From: Membranipora membranacea
Taxonomy: Eukaryota > Bryozoa > Gymnolaemata > Cheilostomatida > Membraniporidae
Length of the DNA: 64,000 bases
Reading direction: 5' to 3'
NCBI GenBank assembly: GCA_914767715.1
Contig: OU612073.1
Location: 434,001 to 498,000 of the forward strand
The stretch's first letter is position 1, and the number at the start of each line of letters is the position of its first letter. The position numbers and the translations under genes were made by a program. Positions 23,611 through 35,400 of this stretch are shown here, one piece after another. Below the pieces are notes generated by a model. It ran no database searches and was not told where the DNA came from. It saw only the letters and a program-made list of their open reading frames with translations.

Positions 23611-26600
23611 ACAAGAGAGAAGTTATAAGTCATGGCAGCAGTGACTTTGATATGAGAAGACGACTACAGAGGAGTACAGGATTGGCTGCCGCTGACTTTG
23701 CTGGAGACTCGATTGGTCAGCATAATTTTTATACGTTTAATGCATATTTATTCTGGTAGTAAATAAGTCTAGGAACATAAAACATATATGAAAACAATTA
23801 CTTAAATGTACGACAATAAAACTACACCGTCCTCACTGTCTGCTTTCGATTAACGTTCAGCCGCTGCGTCAAACTGTGCTGGATAAACATAACATCAAAC
23901 TGTGGAGGGCGACCACCACGTCGACACATGCTGGTCAAGTCAACATTTTGTATGAGTGAACATGTCTAGGACCATCAGGGATTAGACATATGTATATTTT
24001 TTCTCAGATAATATTGCCAATGCTGCCATTCTTGCCCAACGATTCTTTCAAGGCTTGTATCCTTCATTATTTCTTATACTATCTCTCTGTATATCTGATC
24101 TATATGTCTGATGTATATATCTGATCTATATGTCATAGTATAGATCATTAGGTTAATGCTAGTCTTAGCGCTCGAACGGTGCCGTGGATAGCTGATAGAA
24201 GCATTTCACTACCAACAAAAATAATACAATGCCACAACCAATGTCCGTAGCACAGTTTGAGAACGTAGGTTATGACTCAAGTTTATTTCTAACACTAACA
24301 CGGAGATGTTGCAAAAAAAGAATGCATAGTGCTCCCGCAATTAAATGCCCTTATTTGGTAAGTGATCATTTTTTGTGCTAGTAGCCGAGTATTTCATTAG
24401 CAGAATTGTGTTTAAACTGTGCCTGTTAACAATCCCAGACTGATCTTTCGATGAGTCTGTAAATGAAGTGATCAGATTCCTTTCAATGCAGTGTATGATT
24501 TTTTAGGTAATCCAGAGAATAAATCGTGGAGTTGTCCCTCTCAGCTGAGTGAGCCATGTACCTTCACAATGCCTGTCACTATAGAGATCACAGAATACTG
24601 GTATAACACAGATAAGATACCAGAGCCCACTCAGAGAGAGCTAGTTATGCAAGCTGCTAAGGTGAGACATATGTCAACAAGTTGTTCTTAATTTGCTTTA
24701 ATTATATAAACTTTTAGAAAACCTCAATAAATGAATATGTGTGTTGTGTTCGTCAGATACGAGTTATCCTGCGTCCTGATCCTGACCCGATAAACATATA
24801 GGGATATAAAATTATCATCAGAAGATGGGTTCCTTGTTTATTGATCTGTAACGCTGATATATATTATATGGATGACATGAACATATCTGACCCTGACCAA
24901 GCATACGGTTATTTGTGCACGGTTGCTGGACCGCATTTCTCATCTTTGATTGGTCCACAAGTTCAGAATCTAATATAGCTGACCCTTGTAAACTTTTGTC
25001 AAGCAGTTTGCCTGAGTTTTTGAAGGTTGTAACTGGGAGGTCAACCAATACAGATTTTTAGCTTCTGAAACAAAGCCTTATACTGATGGCATATCTCCAC
25101 AAATAGCCGCACTATGTATTTTACCACTGAGACATAGAATCATATCAATGATCTGTAAATAAATGATAAGTACTGCTTACAGAAATGGGAGGCAGTTACT
25201 GGTAATCTCAGGTTTGACTGGGTAACTCCTGGTCAGAGAGCTGATATAGAGGTGTTCTTCGCTTTCATAGATGGACAGCACAAGGTTTGTGGGTAAGGCG
25301 TCCGACCCGGGCCCTGACTCCCCTCAGGCTACCTGGGTCCGGTTAGATGATCAGGAAAACTGGAGTACAGAGGAACTCCCAACTGGCTCCGACGGTATTT
25401 GTAGTTAATACTTAGACTAAATTATAAGATTGTAATTGTCCTAACATTGATTATGCACGTGACTCCAGCGAAAAACAGGTCTACACTTACTCATGAGTAG
25501 ATACGCCTGTAGAATCAAACATTCTCCGGTAGATTATTTCACTCTATGATCAGACAACTGCACTCTTATATAGCTTGTCTTTTTCTCTGATCAGAATATT
25601 CGCTGCCGATGACTTTGTTACATGAGTTTGGACACGCTATCGGTTTGAGACATTCAGATAACGATGATGATGTGATGTATGTACAGCTCATTGAGGATAA
25701 AAGGCCTATACTGAGCATCGGAGATGTCTGGGCTGCTCAAAGATTCTATGGAAGCTTTCGTGTCGGTGAGAGAAAAGTGTTTTCTTAATGCAGCATTGCT
25801 CACTTAACTTAAGCAAAGAGAGCACAATCATCTGATATATAGAGTGTTTGTTTTAAACTTTAGGCCATACTTGATTGGAGTATTGGCGATAATGTATAGA
25901 TATAATCTGGAGATACTAAATTAGAAACAAGTAGAGGGGAAGTGTAACATAGATATAGTGTGTTGGATGAAATAGTATTTGTGTGATTGTATATCTACAC
26001 ATATATATATTCTTAACCAAAAAAAACAAACATTGCAATCAATTCTTCCCCTGAAGGGGCTTGATACTAAGGTTTGATGCAATTTAGTTCACGTATTCTG
26101 TTAAAAAAATTCACTGCTATGTACAATATTCAAAGCGCCCAAGACCACAAGATCTATTCATCAGCGTAAAAAATATTATTTGAATTGTTGGATTTATCTT
26201 TTGATGTTTGAAATTTTTCAAGTACCACTGAAGACGACTGCGAGGATACCGATGATACCACCCTCAGTGGCTCCTGAGCTGAATGTTATCTCTGAGGCTA
26301 AACCACTGGTTCCTTTTGTCAGACCACCACTGAGCTCTAACCCCAGAGATACACCCTCAGCTGGGATTATAATAAGTGATGGTGATCTCCCGGCTCCTCT
26401 GTTACCTGGTGTACCATCTGCTCCACCAGCACCAGATGGTGGAAGTGTCAATCAGGAAATTGGGTGAGACAGGGAGTCATTCAGTTAGCCCTCACTAAAC
26501 TTTTAAAATCTGTTATAAGACATATAGTTTTCTTTTTTAAGACTCTCAGTCTATGCATCCAGTTGTAATTTGTAAATTTATTATATTTTTCTGCCTCAGG

Positions 26601-26854
26601 TTTTTCCTGAATATTTGATATTTCATCCACATCATAATATAATGCCTTGTAGACAGAGCCAGGCAAAGAGCGGAATCATCCGGACCCAAAACAACAACGA
26701 GACGACAGCTGTACCGAGAAAGGGCAACAGGAAAACAAACAAGAGAAGGAATAGAAGGAGGAAATGCACAAAACAGAGACAGCGGGCTGGAGAATGTAGG
26801 ACCCGCAATAATAGAAAAGGATCACTGGCTAGAAACTCCGGTAAAAAAGAGTGA
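23611..26854 (+). CDS. Matrix metalloproteinase (matrixin), no hemopexin domain
   Basis: Zinc endopeptidase of the MMP family (M10A). Exons read: 23,611-23,715, 24,008-24,052 (weak GC donor), 24,507-24,661, 25,183-25,284, 25,328-25,394, 25,595-25,765, 26,223-26,463 and 26,653-26,854. Phases are consistent throughout. The catalytic domain has VRLDDQENWS before the zinc site LLHEFGHAIGLRHSD and the Met-turn VMY. All three zinc histidines and the catalytic Glu are present. After the catalytic domain come a Pro/Ala-rich linker (exon 26,223) and a strongly basic tail (RKGNRKTNKRRNRRRK) ending at TGA 26,852-26,854. The usual hemopexin repeats are absent. The signal peptide and the PRCGxPD cysteine switch were not found; the first two exons (RRRLQRSTGLAAADF, NIANAAILAQRFFQ) may be propeptide. 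One intron is only about 43 bases. Confidence 0.85.
24846..25152 (+). repeat. Dispersed repeat in MMP intron
   Basis: Aligns with 33,607-33,941. Landmarks: GAACATATCTGACCCTGA, ATTTCTCATCTTTGATTGG, TGATGGCATATCTCCACAAA. Diverged copies sit in introns of two different genes. No coding capacity. Confidence 0.7.
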
Positions 26855-28099
26855 CCGTTCGATGAGGTTGAGGGAAGTTATGAAATGCAGAGACAAAGTA
26901 ACCCACAAATAATAATTGAAGCTGCTGAAAACTGCTTCCCCGGACATTGACAGAAATATAATATAATATATAATACAATACAAAAAATATATTACTACAT
27001 AAACTACGGCAATGGTTAAGCATTTGTTTCATGATAATCTCAAGAAGTTTTATAATAAATTAAGTCTTAACAACGTCTCCAACCCCTATTATATGATCAC
27101 ATATTGTGTTACAGAATCAACTATCTAAAAGATTTCCATCACCTGATAATTTCTATTTTCAAAACTCCTGGTAACAGCTATCTTGGTAACTCAGGTTATC
27201 CCCCTGATAACAGTGTACTAGCAGATAAATAAGTCATCACTAACCGAGTTGAAGCTCGGCAGAGGCTTTGGAGGAGTTATCACTCTTCTCCCTTTTCACT
27301 CTTGGTTATTACTAACATGAGCCAACGTAATTATGATCAACCATGTACACTGTTATCATTCCATGGTAGTTTTAAGATAGCAGTAGTACTACTCCGCTCT
27401 TATATAAAAAGTCACCATCAAGTTGTTCATATAGGTTTGACTTTAGACCACATTTGTGTTATCACAAAGTTCCGGGTAGGCCTATAGCACAAAATCCCGG
27501 GTAGCTGTTCTACCTGTTGTTATGAGGTAAAACAGCTTTGGTAAGTGTACATTATTTGTATAGACCATAGAGTTATCCCCCTAACTCTATGGTATAGACT
27601 GATATTAGGTACTGGAAGACTCTCAGCTCTACGTGATTTATCTGTGTAATATATGTTAGCATATCTGCATGGAGTCTTATATTTTATACTGTGCTGCAAA
27701 TCAGCGTTAACTATTCCCCAATACTCTTATACCCTGAAAAATTCATTTTATACCTTTCACTGAAGGACAATTATACAGTATAACATACATCTTGGTACTT
27801 GTCTACTCTTACAAGATGAGAAGATAACTATAAATAACTTGTAAAGTTCTGACCTGTTTTATTTATCTGGACTGATTTTGGTCTGAATATCCTTATATTA
27901 TTGTTATACTTATACACATAGACATCAGACTATCTATATCTACTAATTATAAATGTATCTATCAATGGGACCGCTTCTTTGATAGGAAAAAAAAAGAATG
28001 CTGTTATACCCAGTTGTTAAAATGAAGCAGTGGTAAAATCAGCAGTTGCTGTGGATCAAGTTATGTAAATAGCAATTAAGATGATCACGATGAGTTGAT
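26855..28099. other. Intergenic, no supported gene
   Basis: AT-rich 3' flank of the metalloproteinase gene. A short perfect hairpin, ACCATAGAGTTA with TAACTCTATGGT, lies at 27,564-27,593. No exon recognised. Confidence 0.5.
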
Positions 28100-28330
28100 A
28101 ATAAATAACATACCCGAGAAACAGGCATTTTCTCTCCTGATGGAAGTAAAGGGGAGGGGGGTTGTAGGAAGTAGAAAGATACTGGGCTATCTTGTTGTAT
28201 TTCTGTAGAAGTTTGCCAAAGTGTTTGGAGGTGAATTCAGCTCCATGATCTGACAGTATTTATATTTCTGTGCCCAGATGGGTGGTACATCATGATAAAA
28301 TTGTCTATCCTTTTATTATGGCTGTTGAAC
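28100..28330 (-). mobile_element. Retrotransposon integrase relic
   Basis: On the minus strand the frame reads LSDHGAEFTSKHFGKLLQ, then YLSTSYNPPP and HQERKC. This matches the retroviral-type integrase core around its second Asp (the SDxGxxF segment) and the following helix of gypsy-like elements. A stop immediately precedes it (EI-stop-ILSDHG) and the rest of the enzyme is missing, so it is a dead fragment. It may belong to the same family as the RNase H relic at 14,223. Confidence 0.6.
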
Positions 28331-28339
28331 AAAGACTGG

Positions 28340-28562
28340 CAATCCTGATTGAGTTGTGATCTGTTAGGTCCAGGTCCAACTTCCGTGGTTGGCAGTCATT
28401 CCTTGTTATCTACTGGCAAGCCATTCATCCTAGCCAGGCTCAGATCCTTGCGTAATGGGAGAACGCAGGGAACTGAAAACCTTCCACAGTTACAGCCCCT
28501 GCTCAGCTCTGCAGGATTTACCTGCTGCTTATAAATCTGATTGCCTTTACCTTTACCTTTAC
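28340..28562 (+). repeat. Repeat with CCTTTA tail
   Basis: The segment ends in short tandem CCTTTA units (GCCTTTACCTTTACCTTTAC), a style of 3' tail seen on some non-LTR retrotransposons and SINEs. An open frame of 61 codons runs through it without a recognised domain. Family unknown. Confidence 0.35.
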
Positions 28563-30384
28563 TACAATTTAGATCGGGATTTTAAAACTAGAATCATGTG
28601 AGAACAACCATCATCAACCTCATATTTGGTACGCTTAGCGCTAGCCGTACTACACATGCGAAGGTGGAACTGCTAGCCACTAACATTAAGGTTGGCAATC
28701 AACTATATACCATGCGGCATCCACCACACTTTCCTATAAAACAGAGTAATAAAATATATCTTTCCACACACAACAACTGCATTGAAAAGTGAGAAAGTGA
28801 ATTCGTCATTAAAACAAAATGATTTATCGATTAATGCGCATTCAGATCATTCGGTGGCAGAGTATGTTCTGGTTTCGCTGTGTCATATTTTAAGACTTTG
28901 CTGTAATTAATAATTGACAAAACAACTTGATCAAATCCACTTTTGAGAAATTACCCGGTCGATTTTTATGATTTGTTTTACAATCTTTGTTCTTTATTTC
29001 TCTTTTTTTTGGGGCAACAAAATTGGACAATTATTTTTGTTTTTCTATCATTTGACTTTGTGACTTTTGGATGAAATCATTAATATAGATATATTTTCTT
29101 CACTCATCATTAACTCTAAACTTGGCCGTCTACCTACATTCGAGACAAACCATCACAGGCGAATCTCTGACAAACTGATATGAAATAACGCTCACTTTAT
29201 CGAGACGAGTCAGATAACCGAAGTGCTAACTGTTGACTCATTAAGTTGTTTTTCATGTTGGATACTTAGTAAGGACTCTGATAGGAGATGACTTTATCAG
29301 TCTTACCTGAGAGAATACAATTTTCACAATTTAATCACCGCCGAGTCAACCCTCTATGTTTACAAACAACAATAGCCACCAGGCTGTAGTAATTAGCAAA
29401 CATGTGATCCTGTTTTTTTCGTTGCTGTACACCAGCCAGCCAATAATGTTGATGTCCTTGTGCAAGTGTGATGACAAAATTTTTTGAAATAAATACCAAA
29501 TCAGGGAGAAATCTCCCTGAGTCCCTGGCCAAATAAAGTTGTCCCTGCTCCCTGGTATTATGTTCCTAAAATGTGAAGTTGTCTTCACTATGTCAATTAA
29601 ACAAACTTGAGTGAAAACTATCAAGCAATCCCCATATTGTTTCCTTTTTTCGTAGTGAAACTGCATCCAGCTTCCTGATAACAAACTTGCAGTGAGCTGA
29701 ATTTCGCATTCTCCAAAAGAATTAGCCATTTTAATACAGTATTTATAATATGAACCTTGAATTCTAGCCAATGTGTTGGCTACAAAAGAATACTTCTGCA
29801 GAATCTCATACATAATATACACATAACTGTAGGAAACTGTAGGATCTTCACTAGTAAATGAAGGTGAGCTTCTCTTCATTTTTTTGACCTTATTTATTAT
29901 AACAAACAGGGAAACTTTACTTTAACTTTTCTTTCTTTGGAACTGACCATAGGACTATTGCATTTCCTGACTTTGGGCTTTGCGTGGATGGTTGGTTTAT
30001 TGGGCTGTGAAGGATGGAAGCTCTCTCTGTTTCTTAAACTCTGATCAATTTTTGTCAAAAAAAATCTTTCAACAGCCTCCTACCTAAGGCTAAGTCCTTT
30101 TTTTTCACAATCCTCATACTAGACACAGTAATGGTAGTAGAGAAGAGAAGATTATTCCAAATGCGTGTGGAATAGACTCTTAAGTTGTTTTGTCTTCTCC
30201 ACCAGGGAGTCTCCACTATTAGTAACTGTTTGTCGTACGAAAATTGTGTTCACCTGCAAGTGTGCGGGTTAAAAACTCCGGCCTCTCCAGCTGTGATTTG
30301 AAGGAACCTATTTAGACATTGTCCGTCGATCAGTCCAGTTCAAAACCGTAAATTAATTTGAACAGCTATGTACAGACTAGGGGA
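28563..30384. other. Intergenic, no supported gene
   Basis: Contains a 177-codon minus-strand frame at 29,346-29,879 with no recognisable domain, no repeat partner in the window and no splice support. Otherwise unassigned AT-rich sequence. Confidence 0.4.
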
Positions 30385-30672
30385 TCAACAGTGGACAGGT
30401 TGAAGGTAGTATATTCCAGTTCTTATCAGTTCCAAAGAAGAAGGATCGACGGCACACATGCGTTGAAAGAGCTTCAGAAGTTTGAGATGTTCTCTGAGTC
30501 CAGTGGTGTATGTTTTCTTGTTGTTCCGACTTATTCCGCAGATAGGGCGTGTAGGCCTCCTTTGCACGGCTTCAAGTCTGGTGGCCAGACTATCACTCAC
30601 AAGAGTCCCATGCTGCCGAAGCGTATTTGGGCAGTTAAAAGATATTTTGACAAATGTATCAGAGTATGCCAA
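30385..30672 (-). mobile_element. LINE fragment, C-terminal end
   Basis: The frame has LVSDSLATRLEAVQRRPTRP, then ICGISR and LREHLKLLKLFQRM. This is the pattern after the reverse transcriptase of LINE ORF2 proteins (LExVQRRAxRxIxG ... LxxLxxRR). No reverse transcriptase core adjoins it. The fragment is frameshifted downstream. Confidence 0.6.
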
Positions 30673-32129
30673 ACAGAGAGAGCTTCCATCTTTCTCCTAG
30701 AGACTCTGAAACACAAATATGTAATATTGAATATACAACAGGAGGGTACCGTAGCCTGGACATGCTGCTGGGTGGTTGGGGGTCATGGTAAGTTAATTAA
30801 ACAATAAGTGTGATTGTATAATGACCTGCGAGGTCAGTGCAGGTCTGATTCATAGTTCTAATTATTGTATGTTATAACATTTATTGTAGCCTTGACTGGA
30901 ATGGGACCAACTTGACGGCACGCATATATATCAGGACTAGGCTCCCATCAGACTTAAAACTGGTAATTCAGTTTAGGACTCGGACTTAGTGTGACCAGGG
31001 AGAATTCTCCCTGGTGGTGTGATACAGACTGGTGCTCATACAACCTTCTCCTGGCCTCCACCATTATAATATGAGAAACAAGACTGATTAACAAAGGTAA
31101 GAGTGACATATAAGTACTACTTTGGACTGTTCCCTGTATTGTTAAGTTAATTGTTTGATATGATTCGGCAAACCGGCAATAACCGAAGTTTTGGAGTTTA
31201 GGATAACCGATGTCAGATTCCAATCAATACGATACCGTCAGAAGAACAGGCTCACCTGAAATCATGGTTACCAGTAACTAATTTAGACAAGTAATATCCA
31301 CATCAGGATGAAGCTATCAGTGGAGTGTCAAGTCTTCTCCTCTAACTTCCAGCCTTTAGATGAATCTACAAGTAACATCATCCTCACATCAGTAATATAG
31401 CCGTCTTGGCCAGGAGACCCGTTGTCCACTATACAGCCTACGAAGAATCCATTTACCAATCCCGCCTTCTTGTTTTTGTCTGTTTCTTTGTTGTAGCATT
31501 CAAAATTTTGTGGGTTCATTTAGTTACTTTTTAGTTTGAGAGTTGATAATATGGTAGATTAGATATGGATATGGTAATATTGTAGCTACAAAAGTATGAT
31601 ATAGTTCCTCAGTATGAAATATTAGTATCCTGTTCCATCTGGTCTCCGCTGTTTGTTTGACTGCTTTCTGGCTGAGTCGTGTTATCAAGGAGTAACTCCT
31701 TTGTGTTATTATACCTTGGTACTCAACTACTAGTAAAATGGGAGTTGCCTTCTCTTCATGTAAGACTGGGCAACTCCAGAGCAAAAAATGATGACTGTTT
31801 GAATTTTGCTATTTTTTCAATACAACAACACACACAGACTTTATAGTGTTTTGATAGATATAATATAGTCTTTTTGTAAAGTATTGCAACATACCATGTC
31901 AAGACACAATCGTGATCTGAATAGCACCACCAATAACATTGATTGGTATACTTTCTACTCACAGGAGCCAATTTACATGGTTGAATAATTTATTATTCAG
32001 ATTCAGACATTGTGTAGTTAAGTTATACATACTGATACACTGTCATCTCTTCTACATAGACTCATTCCCTTACTGATTGGTGCTGACACGACAATATGTC
32101 ATCTACCATTAATGTGAAGAATTCAGCAA
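30673..32129. other. Intergenic, no supported gene
   Basis: Apart from one unusual short frame at 31,328-31,519 no coding segment was recognised. The promoter or first exons of the LRR-ROC-COR-caspase gene may be here. Confidence 0.4.
31328..31519 (-). CDS. Unassigned 63-codon frame
   Basis: The frame includes CYNKETDKNKKAGLVNGFFV, DNGSPGQDGYITDVRMML and GWKLEEKT before a stop. The YITDVR...GWxL wording loosely resembles MABP-type repeats (xITDVxV...GWxxL), but only one partial repeat is present. It could be a stranded exon of an unseen gene or a pseudogene piece. No flanking exon found. Confidence 0.2.
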   Translation of the reverse strand: MNPQNFECYNKETDKNKKAGLVNGFFVGCIVDNGSPGQDGYITDVRMMLLVDSSKGWKLEEKT

Positions 32130-32366
32130 GGGGGTCTTTCAATTAGAAATTGCTATGCTTCACTAAAGCAAGTTATCCAGCACATTGCTCAAAATCATCA
32201 CTCTCTCAGTCTTTCAATTAGACAAATTGTTTCCAAGATCGCTCACTCAGAGTGTATATAGTTTCTTCATTGACTGAGTGATTTGAAAGCGAGAGCCTAG
32301 CCAGTGTCTCTCATTCACTGAGTGAGCGATCAGATCGCGATTTTGGCTGTTTCTAATTGAAAGACC
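32130..32366. mobile_element. MITE, GGGGGTCTTTCAATTAGAAA family
   Basis: Starts GGGGGTCTTTCAATTAGAAA and ends TTTCTAATTGAAAGACC. It contains AGAGTGTATATAGTTTC and ACTGAGTGAGCGATC related to the other copies. It lies about 60 bases upstream of the first recognised exon of the LRR-ROC-COR-caspase gene. Confidence 0.75.
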
Positions 32367-32423
32367 AGACAGATCAGACAGATCACATTCTCTTCAAAAA
32401 TAAAAAATAACTTGAATTTTTAG

Positions 32424-35400
32424 GACAGTAAGAATAAGATTCAGAATAAGCATCCCTCAGTCAGCTCAAAGAATCCTTTTTTGCAAGTTGGAGATCCTGC
32501 AGGGAGTATGAGTCTCACACAGTATAGAAAAAGACTGAAGCTAGCCACGGAAGAGAATATGTCAGAAGGTAAGGGTTATATAAGGGGAGTACGATACTTA
32601 ACATAACCAGTTTATAATCGTGATGCATTATGAGACAAACTTTATACTGGTGTAGCACGGTAGTGATTATAGCCAGATCCCCTGTTTCACCGCTCCTTAT
32701 ACGCCACAGAACAAGCACCGAAGATCCAATGAGGTACTATTGCGCAGAGAATCAACAATAAGGTTCTTCTTCTATGGCACCAAATATGAACAAACATTTA
32801 CTAGGACGGCAGCATTGTCGAATAGAGTGTCAGATTCTGACATGGGGTCAGAAATTATTGACCTTCTGAATGTGAAACTCAACCAACTTTCATTTGAGGA
32901 ATTTCCCACATATTATCAAAGAGGGAAGGCAGAAAAAACTGTTTTTATTATTCCTCACCTATACTCACCTATCTCTGCTCTATCCTGTTCGAGTAGCGGG
33001 TGCCTGCTTGAGGCCTAGCTCTATCAAACTTCTCCATCTAATCCTGTCCTGAGCATCCTCTTCATTGAGGGAACATCATTGGAGATCCTTCTTGATCGTA
33101 TCCTTCCATCTATGCTCTGGGCATCCCCGATTTCTCCTTCTATCCACTCACTTCTCATGTACTCTTCTGAGGTCATCATATTCCTCTCTTCTGCACACAT
33201 GCAAACACTGCAACCTTCTTCTTCTCATCAGGTCAAACACACTCATGACATTTGCTTCTTGCCTTATACTTTCGTTGGTTTTGTGCTTCTCAAGACTAAT
33301 TCCAAGACAGTATCGCAACATTCTCATCTCACATACACTGAATCTTTCAGCAAGATAATTTGTCAATGGCCATCTTTCAGATGAAAAAACATTACCTAGG
33401 CAGTAGGGCGGCTGCATTGTCGAAAATGTCTGAAGTCTGAATCTGACTAGCTGCTGAATGTGAAAAGCTCAAAAAAAATTTATTTTAGGAACTTCTTTCA
33501 TATTATCAAAGAGGGAAGGCAAAACATGCCTTGATTAATTCATGTTCACAAACCCACTACTTACATCAAAATTGCTCATTTCAGCAAGTCAATGAGCCAT
33601 CAAAGGCTGTAACCTGTCAACACATGATTTGATTTGTCACTGACATATGTTATATAGATGAGGGGAACATATCTGACCCTGAACAAGTGTTTGGTTATTC
33701 ATGTATGGATGCTGGACGGCATTTCTCATCTTTGATTGGTCTACAAGTCCAGCATCTATTATAGTTGTGCTCTTGTAAAATTTTGCCTGAGTTTTAAGGT
33801 TGTTACTGGGACATCAATCAATGCATAACGTAAAAGCTGCCAGATTCTGACCCAAAGTTATATGCTGATGGCATATCTCCACAAATAACCATGTTAGGCC
33901 TATGTATTTTACCACCGATCCGTAAATTCATATCGATGGTGTTGATGATTCGAACACCTTCAAGGTGATTTGGTGTGTTATAAAATAGCGCAAAAAGTGA
34001 TTTGCATCAACTCTGCTATATCAACGTATGAAGGGCTCATCTGCATATATCATAGCATATAATCAGATGTTATTGTTACATATATTATATAGATAAGTAC
34101 AGGGTATGGTTCAGACATACCGGGGAGGAGGTGATAGAGAAGATACCTTACATCGATCCCGTTATGTACAGAGAGATGACAGTGAGTGATATCGAGTTAT
34201 CTAAGGGAGATAACTCTATCACTCATCTCTGTATCTACTCCCCACAGTGTATCCCTGACTGGATATCCAATGTAGCCCCTGATGTCGTACAGCTGAGACT
34301 GTGGAATATCAATAAGGAGTCACTGAGAGAGGATCGAGTACATTGGGAGAGGTAAGTTATCTTATTGGTACCCTAATTATTTTATACTGTAAATGTGAAC
34401 TCTTTTAAACATATAGTATGACACACCTGACCTAATCTTTCAGTACCTTCAGGATGGTGGTTCAATTGAAGTATATCGAAAATATCGAAAATAAAGTCAA
34501 ATTCTACAATGTAGAATAAGCTTGTCAGGAATGACAGTATCTATGTGTAGTCTTGTTATCTGACACACTTATGATGATATTATGAGGAACAGACAGTGGG
34601 CGTGATATTGTAAAGCAAGTCATCTAGCGGGGCTGTATCCATGGGTTTAGAAAATGTAGGTTCAGGTGGGGTGGGTGCTGTGAGCCTTCCCGCCAGGGGG
34701 CATAGGGGCCTCGCTCAGAAAATTTTGAAAAATCAGAGGCAGTTTTAAGGCATTCCAGCCCTTTTGGAGCAGAAAATTGACAGAATAAAGTATATTGTCC
34801 TAGACAAGATTTAAGAATAATAACAATCGTTTTTGTAAGAAATTTTTCGTCGACATTCTGATTTTATTGACCACCGCAGATAAGGCTTGCGATGAGATGC
34901 CATGAACTAGTCAACATTGACATAAGACAATCTCATGTGGAATGGACGAGATAACTGATGAGTCCCCTCAAAATATCCGCGCCACAGAAATAAGATAAAG
35001 AAAGATAAGAAAAATGTTAATAAAATGCGTTAAAGAGTTAATAAATGCGGAGACACAACTCCAAATTACTAAAATAGTCACTGTCAAATTGGAACTATAA
35101 TGGATGCGCTCACTATTCAATATTTGTTTTAAACTTTAAGTGATAGTTTCACAATGTATGATGGTAATTGGTCGTAATACTGCATATATTTACGATGCTG
35201 TAGATTGAATGCTATCATCTTAAAAATGAATGTCTTATACTTAGGAAGGAATCAGCTGATCTTGTGGTTGGGGACATCCCTCTTTTGTTTACTGTTTACA
35301 AACAGTTTCTACATAGTGATTTGTGGTTGCATAATGAATGCTATAAATCATCCTTCGATGTATGCGGTAGTAGAGCTATTGACAGTGATCAGAGTGCACA

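Noticed and set aside
29346-29879. 177-codon minus-strand open frame
   Set aside because: No recognisable domain, no splice support and no repeat partner; length alone is not enough in AT-rich noncoding DNA.
33065-33384. Two overlapping plus-strand open frames
   Set aside because: They are antisense shadows of the RTE-like LINE fragment.
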